Below the pieces are notes generated by a model. The model ran no database searches. It saw nothing but the letters and a program-made list of their open reading frames with translations, and was not told where the DNA came from. Below are positions 1 to 7,522 of a stretch of 15,799 nt of DNA, one piece after another (position 1 is the first letter of the stretch; each line of letters starts with the position of its first letter). The DNA lies in assembly GCA_016872225.1 (NCBI GenBank), contig VHAW01000026.1:1-15799 (forward strand), in the 5' to 3' direction. The stretch comes from Sphingomonadales bacterium (GTDB lineage: Bacteria; Bacteroidota; Bacteroidia; UBA7662). A program made the translations under genes and the position numbers.

Positions 1-831
1 CCAGTACATGGCTGGGTTCAAGCTTAGACTGTCTTCAGAGTTAAACCCTTGCAGGGCAGACCCATCGGTATAAATGGTCACATTGCGAATCGAATGCCGA
101 TCGTTCTGCGCGCCAGTTCCTGAGGTAAACCCCAGGTATCCCACAAAATTTGCGGGGGCATAGACGCGATTAAGCCAAATCACATTATTAACGGTCACCG
201 TAACATATCCGCTATCGTATTCTATACGGGCGGCGTTGTAGGCATTGGATCGAATAAAATTGAGATTCCCTGCGGTATTGGTTACTTTGTATAAGGCAGG
301 AAAACATTCGTCATAGCCCGGTCCACTGTAGACCTGAATTTCAGGATTGGCACCGCATCCATTATCATAGGGGTCAAAGACGACTTTGAGTCCAGTCCCG
401 TTGGTAGGTATACCGATACCTCCTCCGGACACAAAACCTGAAGGTGGAATGGAAAGGAAACAAAAAGCAATACCGTCGGCCGCAGTTCCATCAAAAATAC
501 GGAATTCAAATTCGGCGATCCATTTGGTGCAAAGGCTTAGGTCCAACGGTTGGTCGTAAAAAATGCCACCGTTGCTTCCATTTACCGGGGGCATCAAGAT
601 GAGCTCGTTGGAGAAGGTGTCCACATCACCGTTGGTATCGCCTATCCCGGCAAGACCATTCATAGTCCACCCCGTGGTATTTATCAAGGGTTGACCCTGC
701 AACTGGGCATAGACATAACCTTGTGATATTCCGTTGTTCGCGTTCAACATTCCAAGCGTTAGGGTCCCTATAAACCACCAATTACATGACATTTTGGCAG
801 AAAATAAGGCTAATAGCCTATGAAATCTCAT
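1..831 (-). CDS. Secreted L-type (legume-like) lectin domain protein, N-terminal part, cut by left edge
   Basis: The minus strand is open from 831 to base 1 (277 codons, no stop), so the C-terminus lies outside the window. I chose ATG 831 because it gives a basic signal-peptide start (MRFHRLLALFSAK) before the hydrophobic stretch WWFIGTLTLGML; ATG 792 is an alternative that lacks basic residues at its N-terminus. The mature part resembles an L-type lectin beta-sandwich: ADGIAF at about 118-123 matches the legume-lectin ADG(L/I)AF strand, VVFDPYDN at about 150-157 matches the metal-site strand (usually VEFDTYxN), and GYLGFTSGTG at about 231-240 matches the VGFSASTG strand. In this family these segments bind Ca/Mn and carbohydrate. 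Bacteroidota proteins of this build are usually long, secreted, and end in a T9SS or gliding-type sorting domain, which cannot be seen here. The ligand is unknown. It is transcribed divergently from grpE, 62 bp away. Confidence 0.82.
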   Translation of the reverse strand, partial: MRFHRLLALFSAKMSCNWWFIGTLTLGMLNANNGISQGYVYAQLQGQPLINTTGWTMNGLAGIGDTNGDVDTFSNELILMPPVNGSNGGIFYDQPLDLSLCTKWIAEFEFRIFDGTAADGIAFCFLSIPPSGFVSGGGIGIPTNGTGLKVVFDPYDNGCGANPEIQVYSGPGYDECFPALYKVTNTAGNLNFIRSNAYNAARIEYDSGYVTVTVNNVIWLNRVYAPANFVGYLGFTSGTGAQNDRHSIRNVTIYTDGSALQGFNSEDSLSLNPAMYW

Positions 832-880
832 TCTGTATGTATTGGCAGGGTCTTTGCGGTCTTGTGCCAAGGAACAACTC

Positions 881-913
881 TAAATTTAACCCTATGTCGG
901 ATTTTGAATCAAA
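881..913 (-). promoter_or_regulatory. Possible Bacteroidota-type promoter for the lectin gene
   Basis: Read on the minus strand, TTTG (913-910) is followed after 21 nt by TAAATTTA (888-881). The Bacteroidota consensus is TTG, 17-23 nt, TAnnTTTG; the last base of the second box differs. It would leave a leader of roughly 45 nt before ATG 831. The first box lies inside the start of grpE. Such short AT-rich matches are common by chance, so this is only a candidate. Confidence 0.27.
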
Positions 914-1454
914 TGTAACCTCTAGCCAACCTGATGAAGCCCTAAAAACCCCAACTGAGGAAGGAAGCGAGGGGGAAGCGGTTCACGATGGGGATGGCTC
1001 CGCGGGGAACCAAAGCGATCTTGCCGCTCAGTTGGAGGAATCTAAACAGAAATATTTGTATTTGCTTTCGGAATTTGAAACCTACAAAAGGAGAATGGCC
1101 CGCGAGCGAATGGATTTATTTCGCAATGCTGGTAAGGACCTCATTGTAGAATTGTTACCAGTATTGGACGATTTTGAGCGTGGTTTGGAAGTTATGGACC
1201 AATCCTCCGATGTGGTATCGATCCGTGAAGGGGTTGATTTGGTTTACCAGAAATTCAAAAATCTATTGGTTCAAAAAGGTCTTCAGCCCATTGTTTCGGT
1301 GGGAGCCGATTTTGATGTCGAAAAGCACGAGGCTATCTCCCAAATACCGGCCCCATCTCCCGATCAAGCGAACAAAGTAGTGGCTGAAATCGAAAAAGGC
1401 TATTTGCTCAACGATCAAGTTTTGCGTTTTTCTAAAGTCATCGTAGGCGTTTGA
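894..1454 (+). CDS. grpE: GrpE, nucleotide exchange factor of DnaK
   Basis: GrpE releases ADP from DnaK (Hsp70) in the cytoplasm, which lets the chaperone let go of its substrate. The 186-residue protein has the normal family layout: an acidic, disordered N-terminus (1-42), a long helix that forms the dimer coiled coil (about 43-100, including KYLYLLSEFETYKRRMARER), and a C-terminal beta domain ending in the family signature at about 161-185 (VVAEIEKGYLLNDQVLRFSK). The reading frame is open back to ATG 786, but that start would overlap the divergent lectin gene and adds 36 residues unlike GrpE, so I use ATG 894. There is no Shine-Dalgarno sequence; the upstream bases are AT-rich (CTAAATTTA). 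dnaJ follows after 66 nt, the usual grpE-dnaJ order. No CIRCE operator was found upstream. Confidence 0.96.
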   Translation: MSDFESNVTSSQPDEALKTPTEEGSEGEAVHDGDGSAGNQSDLAAQLEESKQKYLYLLSEFETYKRRMARERMDLFRNAGKDLIVELLPVLDDFERGLEVMDQSSDVVSIREGVDLVYQKFKNLLVQKGLQPIVSVGADFDVEKHEAISQIPAPSPDQANKVVAEIEKGYLLNDQVLRFSKVIVGV

Positions 1455-1520
1455 AAGCGAATAGGCGGCTCATGGGGTTAACTGCTATGAACTTAAAAAT
1501 AATTTATTTAAACCAGTGTT

Positions 1521-2651
1521 ATGGCCAAGCGTGATTATTACGAAGTGTTGGGGGTAGGTCGGCAGGCTGGCGAAGATGAAATCAAAAAAGCATACCGCAA
1601 GGCGGCCTTGCAATTTCACCCGGACAAGAACCCTGGGGATGCCAAGGCCGAAGAAAAATTCAAGGAAGCGGCCGAAGCCTACGAAGTTCTGAGCAATTCG
1701 GACAAACGAGCACGTTATGATCGCTTTGGCCATCAAGGGGTTGACCCAGGTATGGGCGGTGGGGGCGGAGGTTTTTCGATGGAAGATATTTTCTCTCAAT
1801 TCGGTGACATCTTTAGCGAAGGCTCACCTTTTGAAGGGTTTTTTGGGGGTGGTGGACGAGGAAATCGTCGGGCTAATCGCGGGGCTAATCTGCGGATTCG
1901 TGTTAAGTTAACCTTGGAAGAAATTGCCAAAGGCATCGAAAAGAAGGTCAAGGTCACCAAGGCCGTTCCCGCAGAGGGCGTTACCTACAAAGCCTGTGCA
2001 ACCTGCGGGGGCACCGGACAGATTCAGCGAGTTACAAATACAATTTTAGGTCAAATGCGTACCGCCAGTACATGTCCTCACTGCGAGGGCAGTGGGCAAA
2101 TGGTGGACCGACGCCCACCCGGTGTGGACCCCGATGGGTTGCAGCGCAAGGAAGAGGTAATTTCGGTTCATATCCCAGCAGGGGTAGCCGAAGGCATGCA
2201 GCTCAGTGTATCGGGCAAGGGTAACGCCGGTCGTAACGGAGGACAGCCTGGTGATTTGATCGTGTTGGTTGAGGAAGAACCCCATCCGCATTTCAAAAGG
2301 GATGGGAATCATGTTTTGTACGATTTGCCTGTATCGGTGGTGCAGGCTGCTATTGGAGACCATATCGAAGTGCCAACCTTGGACGGCAGGGCCCGGATTC
2401 GTTTGGAGCCAGGAACCCAACCCGGTAAATTGCTTCGACTCAAGGGCAAGGGTCTGCCGGCGGTGAATGCGTACGGTCGTGGGGATCTCATCATTTTTGT
2501 CAATGTTTTTGTGCCCACCAAGCTTTCCAAGGACGAGAAAGAAACCTTGGAGAAATTGGGTGCTTCGGAGAATTTCAAACCGACCAACACCGACGATTCC
2601 GGCAAATCCTCTTTTTTTGATCGAATGAGGGATTTTTTCCAGCACGATTAA
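1521..2651 (+). CDS. dnaJ: DnaJ (Hsp40) co-chaperone with only two zinc-binding motifs
   Basis: DnaJ delivers unfolded proteins to DnaK and stimulates its ATPase. The 376-residue protein has a J domain (1-72) with the essential HPD at 33-35, and a Gly/Phe-rich linker (about 74-122) with the DIF-type motif MEDIF. The two C-terminal substrate-binding domains (about 124-335) include IPAGVAEGMQLSVSGKGNAG, and a short tail follows. The central cysteine region is reduced. Type I DnaJ has four CxxCxGxG motifs, but here only CATCGGTG (159-166) and CPHCEGSG (185-192) are present. The segment between them (RVTNTILGQM) normally joins motifs 2 and 3, so zinc site II is kept and site I (motifs 1 and 4) is lost; where motif 4 would be there is RRPPGVDPDGLQRKEE. 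The gene is otherwise intact. It may share a transcript with grpE; the 66-nt gap is very AT-rich just before the start and may hold a second promoter. Confidence 0.95.
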   Translation: MAKRDYYEVLGVGRQAGEDEIKKAYRKAALQFHPDKNPGDAKAEEKFKEAAEAYEVLSNSDKRARYDRFGHQGVDPGMGGGGGGFSMEDIFSQFGDIFSEGSPFEGFFGGGGRGNRRANRGANLRIRVKLTLEEIAKGIEKKVKVTKAVPAEGVTYKACATCGGTGQIQRVTNTILGQMRTASTCPHCEGSGQMVDRRPPGVDPDGLQRKEEVISVHIPAGVAEGMQLSVSGKGNAGRNGGQPGDLIVLVEEEPHPHFKRDGNHVLYDLPVSVVQAAIGDHIEVPTLDGRARIRLEPGTQPGKLLRLKGKGLPAVNAYGRGDLIIFVNVFVPTKLSKDEKETLEKLGASENFKPTNTDDSGKSSFFDRMRDFFQHD

Positions 2652-2654
2652 TCG

Positions 2655-2662
2655 TATATTCG
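2655..2662 (+). promoter_or_regulatory. Possible -7 promoter element for the metH operon
   Basis: TATATTCG lies 3 nt after the dnaJ stop and matches the Bacteroidota -7 consensus TAnnTTTG with one mismatch. It would start transcription at about 2666-2668, exactly at the first bases of riboswitch helix P1, which is where an S-box leader is expected to begin. The upstream box is weak: only a run of T at about 2633-2638, inside the end of dnaJ, sits at the right distance, with no clear TTG. The position supports it; the sequence alone does not. Confidence 0.38.
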
Positions 2663-2667
2663 CGGCA

Positions 2668-2792
2668 GCTTATCCAGAAGGACGGAGGGAACGGCCCTAC
2701 GATGTCCTGGCAACCGCAAGCGACAGGCTGCTGTCGATTGGTCCGGTGCCAAATCCGTTGCTTCAGACAACAACTTGAGGCAGCCGATAAGC
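2668..2792 (+). ncRNA. SAM-I (S-box) riboswitch aptamer
   Basis: This RNA leader binds S-adenosylmethionine and controls the methionine genes that follow. All parts of the S-box fold can be traced by hand. P1 is GCTTATC (2668-2674) with GATAAGC (2786-2792). P2 is AGGAC (2679-2683) with GTCCT (2704-2708), with an inner GGG/CCC stem (2687-2689 / 2695-2697). P3 is ACCG (2713-2716) with CGGT (2744-2747), capped by a strong CGACAG-GCTG-CTGTCG hairpin (2721-2736). P4 is TGCTTCA (2759-2765) with TGAGGCA (2776-2782). The conserved pseudoknot also forms: P2 loop AACGG (2690-2694) pairs with CCGTT (2755-2759). The core strings GGAGGGA, GGCCCTA, GGCAACC and GGTGCCAA match the SAM-I consensus. The downstream gene, metH, fits the ligand. 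Confidence 0.96.
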
Positions 2793-2799
2793 AGGAGTA

Positions 2800-2843
2800 A
2801 CCGTCCGAACAAGTGACGGTCACCACTGCAGCCCGCTTCCTGC
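2800..2843 (+). promoter_or_regulatory. Linker hairpins of the riboswitch expression platform
   Basis: Between aptamer and terminator the RNA can form ACCGTC (2800-2805) with GACGGT (2815-2820), a 6-bp hairpin with a 9-nt loop. This can be enclosed by GCAGGA (2791-2796), which starts inside the 3' strand of P1, pairing with TCCTGC (2838-2843), which ends just before the terminator region. The second pairing competes with the last bases of P1 and could be part of the switch. Inferred from base pairing only. Confidence 0.5.
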
Positions 2844-2847
2844 GGAT

Positions 2848-2874
2848 AAGCCACTCGAAAGTTTGGCTTTTTTT
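2848..2874 (+). terminator. Riboswitch-controlled intrinsic terminator abutting the metH start codon
   Basis: AAGCC plus ACT (2848-2855) pairs with AGT (2860-2862) and GGCTT (2865-2869) around a CGAA loop, with a 2-nt bulge, and leads straight into seven T (2868-2874). The next base is the A of the metH ATG. A GC-containing stem followed by a U-tract is the usual form of an S-box terminator, expected to form when SAM is bound. Because it ends at the start codon it could also block ribosome entry, so transcriptional and translational control cannot be told apart from sequence. Confidence 0.75.
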
Positions 2875-5800
2875 ATGCACGATAATTTGAAACAAGCGCT
2901 TGCCCAACGCATTCTGGTGTTGGACGGAGCCATGGGGACTCAAATTCAGTTACGCAAACTGACCGAGGCGGATTACCGCGGAACCCGCTTTGCGGACTGG
3001 CCCCGCGATGTCCAGGGGAACAATGAATTGCTTAGCCTTACCCGCCCGGATATCATTGCCCAAATTCACAGGGATTATCTGGATGCAGGTGCGGATATTT
3101 TGGAGACCAACACCTTCAACGCTCAACGTATTTCCATGGCCGATTATGGCATGGAAGAATTGAGTTACGAACTCAATGTCACCTCAGCTCGTTTGGCCAG
3201 AGAACAGGCTGATTTGGTAACGTCCCTGAATCCGGCTAAGCGCCGTTTTGTGGCTGGGGCGATCGGCCCAACCAACAAGACGGCCAGCATCAGTCCGGAT
3301 GTGAACAATCCCGGGTTTCGTTCGGTGTACTTTATGGAATTGGTGGAAGCTTATACCGAGCAGATTCGCGGCTTGGTGGATGGAGGGGTCGATATCTTGC
3401 TAGTGGAGACCATTTTTGATACACTCAACGCCAAGGCGGCCCTCTACGCCATTGATCATTATTTCCGGAACCGCGGAGAGGAACCCTTGCCCATTATGGT
3501 CAGTGGTACCATTACGGACAACAGCGGTCGAACACTCTCAGGTCAAACGGTGGAGGCGTTTTTTTATTCGCTTTCGCATCTGCCTTTGTTGAGCATCGGT
3601 TTGAATTGTGCGCTGGGGGCAAGGCAAATGCGTCCTCATTTGCAGGCCCTTTCGGCTTGTTCGCATTATGGGGTTTCAGCCCATCCTAACGCCGGTTTGC
3701 CCAACGCCTTTGGAGCCTATGACGAAGACGCTGATACCATGCGTTTGCAAATTCGGGAATTTCTGCAGGAATCCCTGGTGAACATTTTAGGGGGATGTTG
3801 CGGAACTGGTCCCGAACATATTCGAGCCATTGCTGAAGAAGCTTCTCAGTATGCGCCACGGCCGTTGCCTTCGTTGCAGCAGCGCTTGAGCCTTTCTGGT
3901 TTGGAGCCTCTGGTGGTCCGGGAGGACACCAACTTTATTAATATTGGCGAAAGGACCAATGTTACGGGATCTCGAGCTTTTGCTCGTTTGATTCAAGAGG
4001 ATCGTTTTGAAGAGGCTGTGGAAGTGGCCCGACAGCAAGTCGAAAACGGGGCCCAAATGATTGATATCAATTTTGATGAAGGCATGATTGATTCGGTTGC
4101 GGCGATGATTCGTTTTTTGAACCTTATCGCGGCCGAACCCGATATCGCTAGAGTTCCGGTGATGATTGATTCCTCTCGTTGGGAAGTTTTGGAAGCAGGT
4201 TTGGCCTGTGTTCAAGGCAAAGCGGTGGTTAATTCCATTTCGCTCAAAGAGGGGGAAGCGGTCTTTTTGGATCATGCCCGTACGGTTCGTTCGTACGGCG
4301 CTGCGGTGGTGGTCATGGCCTTTGACGAAGAGGGACAGGCCGATTCCTTGGAGAGGCGCATTGCGATTTGTCGTAGGGCCTACGATTTGCTCACGAAACA
4401 GGCGGGCTTCCCACCACAGGACATCATTTTTGATCCCAATATCCTCACGGTGGCTACGGGCATCGAAGAACACCAGAATTATGCGGTGGATTTCATTCAA
4501 GCCACGGCGTGGATTAAGGCCAACCTGCCCTATGTCAAGGTCAGTGGTGGAGTTTCTAACATTTCTTTTTCGTTTCGCGGAAACGATAAAGTCCGAGAGG
4601 CTATGCATTCTGCTTTTCTGTATCATGCCATTCGGTCAGGTATGGATATGGGGATCGTCAATGCGGGTCAGATTGAGGTCTATGTTGAAATCGACCCGAT
4701 ACTTTTGGAGCACGTTGAAGATGTGTTGTTGAATCGTCGTCCCGATTCCACCGAACGTTTGGTAGCTTTGGCCGAGTCTTATAAGGGAAGCCAGGCCAAA
4801 CAAAATCCAGGCAAGGACTTATCGTGGCGTGAAAAGACTGTTCGCGAGCGACTTACTTATTCTCTTGTCAAAGGTTTGGACGAATATATCGTAGAGGATG
4901 TGGAGGAGGCACGGCTTGAATTCGAGAAACCCCTTCATTTGATTGAAGGTCCCCTGATGGACGGGATGAATGTGGTAGGGGATTTGTTTGGAGAAGGCAA
5001 AATGTTTTTGCCGCAGGTGGTCAAAAGCGCACGGGTTATGAAAAAGGCCGTCGCTGTTCTGCTACCTTACTTGGAGGCCGAAAAAGAAAGAGCTGCTGCG
5101 GCCGGAGAATCCGGGGAAGCTTCCAACAAAGGCCGCATCCTTATGGCAACGGTCAAAGGCGATGTGCACGATATCGGTAAGAATATCGTGGGCGTTGTTT
5201 TGCAATGCAATAATTACGAGGTGGTGGATTTAGGGGTTATGGTGCCTACCGATCGAATACTGGAGGAGGCTGTGCAGCACCAAGTGGATATCATTGGCCT
5301 ATCGGGTTTGATAACTCCCTCCTTGGATGAAATGGTGGGTGTGGCCCGCGAAATGGAGCGGAGGGGCATGCAAATTCCCCTGCTCATCGGAGGGGCCACC
5401 ACCTCCAAGGCGCATACGGCGGTCAAGATTGCCCCGACCTACGGGGGAACGGTGGTGCATGTTCTGGATGCCAGCCGTTCGGTCCCGGTGGTTTCTACTT
5501 TGCTCAGCCCCGAACACCGCCAAGCCTTTATGGTCCGAAATAGGCAGGAGCAGGACATGATGCGCGAAGGCTACCTGAAGCGGGCAGCCGCCAAAAATAT
5601 GCTGAGCCTGGAGCAGGCCAGATCACGTCGGTGGAATACCGATTGGTCAGGCTATCAACCATCGATTCCCCTTAGGCAGGGTATTCAATATGAAATGGAA
5701 TGGTCTTTGGAAGAATTGGTGGATTATATCGATTGGACGCCTTTTTTTCAGGCTTGGGAATTGCATGGTCGTTTCCCGGATTTACTTCAAGACGAAGTGG

Positions 5801-6555
5801 TTGGTGAAGCAGCCACCAAATTATTTGAGGATGCGCAACATATGCTGAGTACCTTGGTTTCTGGTAAGCAGTTGACGGCCAAAGCGATATGGGGTTTATT
5901 CCCGGCTTATTCCACGCCCAACGATCGATTGGTCATGGATGGGCGATGGGAGTTTCCGATGTTACGGCAGCAAGTTGCCAAGGCTGGAGATTTGCCAAAT
6001 TTTTGTTTGAGCGATTTTGTGGCGCCTCAAGGGAGTGGGGTGCAGGATTGGGCCGGAGCCTTTGCGGTGGGGATTTTTGGGGTAGAGGTCCTGGCTCAAC
6101 AGCATCAACAAAACCACGATGATTTTTCGGCTATCATAGTCAAAGCCCTAGCCGATCGCCTGGCGGAGGCTTTGGCCGAAGCCTTGCATGCCAAAGTCCG
6201 TCAGGAAGATTGGGGTTATGCCCCCATGGAGCAATACAGCAACATGGATCTGATTGCGGAGAAATACCGAGGCATCCGGCCGGCTCCGGGGTATCCTGCC
6301 TGCCCGGATCACCTGGACAAGCCTACGATATGGAAGATGTTAGGCGTCGAGGAGAGGCTGGGCATGCAATTGACCGAAAATTTAGCCATGACGCCAGCTG
6401 CTGCCGTCTCTGGTTTTTATTTGGCTCATCCTCAAGCCCAATATTTTGGGGTGGGTAAAATTGCCCAAGATCAATTGGAGGACTATGCCCTTCGACGCGG
6501 GGTGGAGGTGGAGGAAGCCAGGCGATGGTTAGCCCCCGTTTTATTGGATTCTTAA
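2875..6555 (+). CDS. metH: Cobalamin-dependent methionine synthase MetH, full length
   Basis: MetH moves a methyl group from 5-methyl-tetrahydrofolate through cobalamin to homocysteine, making methionine in the cytoplasm. The 1226-residue protein has all modules of the long form. The homocysteine domain (1 to about 330) carries zinc ligands C245 (GLNCALG) and C308-C309 (GGCCGTG). The pterin domain begins at FINIGERTN (354-362). The cap and B12-binding domain (about 660-900) carries DVHDIG at 763-768, with H765 as the lower cobalt ligand, then SGLITPSLDEM and GGATTSKAHT. The C-terminal reactivation domain (about 910-1226) carries RPAPGYPACPDH from R1135, which binds SAM during reductive repair. 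ATG 2875 gives the family's usual N-terminus (LVLDGAMGTQIQ near residue 20); an in-frame TTG at 2863 lies inside the terminator stem and is unlikely. There is no Shine-Dalgarno sequence: seven U precede the AUG. It is controlled by the SAM-I leader and followed by metF after 9 nt. Confidence 0.97.
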   Translation: MHDNLKQALAQRILVLDGAMGTQIQLRKLTEADYRGTRFADWPRDVQGNNELLSLTRPDIIAQIHRDYLDAGADILETNTFNAQRISMADYGMEELSYELNVTSARLAREQADLVTSLNPAKRRFVAGAIGPTNKTASISPDVNNPGFRSVYFMELVEAYTEQIRGLVDGGVDILLVETIFDTLNAKAALYAIDHYFRNRGEEPLPIMVSGTITDNSGRTLSGQTVEAFFYSLSHLPLLSIGLNCALGARQMRPHLQALSACSHYGVSAHPNAGLPNAFGAYDEDADTMRLQIREFLQESLVNILGGCCGTGPEHIRAIAEEASQYAPRPLPSLQQRLSLSGLEPLVVREDTNFINIGERTNVTGSRAFARLIQEDRFEEAVEVARQQVENGAQMIDINFDEGMIDSVAAMIRFLNLIAAEPDIARVPVMIDSSRWEVLEAGLACVQGKAVVNSISLKEGEAVFLDHARTVRSYGAAVVVMAFDEEGQADSLERRIAICRRAYDLLTKQAGFPPQDIIFDPNILTVATGIEEHQNYAVDFIQATAWIKANLPYVKVSGGVSNISFSFRGNDKVREAMHSAFLYHAIRSGMDMGIVNAGQIEVYVEIDPILLEHVEDVLLNRRPDSTERLVALAESYKGSQAKQNPGKDLSWREKTVRERLTYSLVKGLDEYIVEDVEEARLEFEKPLHLIEGPLMDGMNVVGDLFGEGKMFLPQVVKSARVMKKAVAVLLPYLEAEKERAAAAGESGEASNKGRILMATVKGDVHDIGKNIVGVVLQCNNYEVVDLGVMVPTDRILEEAVQHQVDIIGLSGLITPSLDEMVGVAREMERRGMQIPLLIGGATTSKAHTAVKIAPTYGGTVVHVLDASRSVPVVSTLLSPEHRQAFMVRNRQEQDMMREGYLKRAAAKNMLSLEQARSRRWNTDWSGYQPSIPLRQGIQYEMEWSLEELVDYIDWTPFFQAWELHGRFPDLLQDEVVGEAATKLFEDAQHMLSTLVSGKQLTAKAIWGLFPAYSTPNDRLVMDGRWEFPMLRQQVAKAGDLPNFCLSDFVAPQGSGVQDWAGAFAVGIFGVEVLAQQHQQNHDDFSAIIVKALADRLAEALAEALHAKVRQEDWGYAPMEQYSNMDLIAEKYRGIRPAPGYPACPDHLDKPTIWKMLGVEERLGMQLTENLAMTPAAAVSGFYLAHPQAQYFGVGKIAQDQLEDYALRRGVEVEEARRWLAPVLLDS

Positions 6556-6564
6556 ATCAATGTT

Positions 6565-7521
6565 ATGAAAATTACCGACTATATTCAACAGGCCAACGGC
6601 CGCACCCTTTTTTCCTTCGAAATTCTCCCTCCGCTCAAAGGACAGGATATCCATGAAATTTACAACGGTATTGTTCCGCTTATGGAGTTTAAACCGCCTT
6701 TCATTGACGTGACTTATCACCGCGAGGAATTTTTACTCAAACCCCTTTCGGATGGAACGTTCCGTCGTATTACCACCCGCAAAAGACCAGGCACGGTAGC
6801 GATTTGTGCGGCCATTATGAACCGTTTCAAAGTCGATGCGGTCCCGCATTTGATCTGCGGGGGATTTAGCAAGGAGGAAACCGAAAACGCGTTGATTGAC
6901 CTCCATTTTTTAGGCATTGATAATGTCTTGGTTTTGCGGGGTGACAACCTCAAACACGAGACCAGCTTTGTACCCCAACCGGACGGTAATCAAAATGCAG
7001 TGGAACTTTTGCAACAGGTGGTTCGGATGAATCAGGGGCGCTACATTGATGACGAATTGGTCAACGCCACTGCAACGAATTTTTGTATTGGGGTAGCCGG
7101 TTACCCAGAAAAACACCACGATGCACCCAACCTCAAAGCAGATATCCGTTGGCTCAAACAAAAGGTCAAGGCGGGGGCCACCTTTATCACGACCCAAATG
7201 TTTTTTGATAATCAAGCCTATTTTGATTTTGTCACCATGTGCCGCAAAGAAGGCATTGACATCCCCATTATTCCAGGAATCAAGCCTTTGGCTTCGCTCA
7301 AGCAAATCACTCTTTTACCCAAGGCTTTTCATATCGATATCCCGGAGGCTTTGGCCGATGCGGTGGAGCAGGCGCCTAACGAGCAGGCCGTGAGGCAAAT
7401 AGGTATAGAATGGGCCATTGCCCAATGCCGTGAGCTTAAAGCAGCGGGGGTTCCGGTGCTCCACTTTTATACCATGGGCAAAAGCCAAGCGACCAAACGC
7501 ATTGCCGAAGCCGTTTTTTAG
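6565..7521 (+). CDS. metF: 5,10-methylenetetrahydrofolate reductase MetF
   Basis: MetF is a cytoplasmic FAD enzyme that reduces 5,10-methylene-THF to 5-methyl-THF, the methyl donor for MetH. The 318-residue protein is the length of a bacterial single-domain MetF and forms the TIM barrel. Visible family motifs are FSFEILPP (16-23), whose E19 aligns with the catalytic glutamate of E. coli MetF (E28); PHLICGG (94-100); NVLVLRGD (120-127), which lines the FAD site; GVAGYPEKH (176-184); and GATFITTQMFFD (204-215). It starts 9 nt after the metH stop and surely shares the SAM-controlled transcript. The DUF5916 gene begins one base after its stop codon. No truncation or missing key residue is seen. 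Confidence 0.96.
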   Translation: MKITDYIQQANGRTLFSFEILPPLKGQDIHEIYNGIVPLMEFKPPFIDVTYHREEFLLKPLSDGTFRRITTRKRPGTVAICAAIMNRFKVDAVPHLICGGFSKEETENALIDLHFLGIDNVLVLRGDNLKHETSFVPQPDGNQNAVELLQQVVRMNQGRYIDDELVNATATNFCIGVAGYPEKHHDAPNLKADIRWLKQKVKAGATFITTQMFFDNQAYFDFVTMCRKEGIDIPIIPGIKPLASLKQITLLPKAFHIDIPEALADAVEQAPNEQAVRQIGIEWAIAQCRELKAAGVPVLHFYTMGKSQATKRIAEAVF

Positions 7522-7522
7522 G

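Noticed and set aside
807..819. Small inverted repeat AGGCT-AAT-AGCCT near the lectin start, as an operator
   Set aside because: The arms are only 5 bp, it lies inside the lectin reading frame, and it does not match CIRCE or another operator I know.
786..893. N-terminal extension of GrpE from ATG 786
   Set aside because: It would overlap the signal peptide of the divergent lectin gene and adds 36 residues with no resemblance to GrpE; ATG 894 gives a normal acidic N-terminus.
1494..1511. AT-rich imperfect inverted repeat before dnaJ as a terminator or operator
   Set aside because: It is almost pure A/T with mismatches, too weak for a terminator; AT-rich sequence before starts is common in this phylum.
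2863..2874. TTG 2863 as the metH start
   Set aside because: It lies inside the terminator stem and adds only LAFF; ATG 2875 fits the family N-terminus.
3787..4626. Long minus-strand open frame (279 codons) inside metH
   Set aside because: It is fully antisense to conserved metH domains and shows no recognisable protein motif.
7418..7522. ATG 7418 as the start of the DUF5916 gene
   Set aside because: It would overlap the end of metF by 104 nt and put 35 extra residues before the signal peptide.
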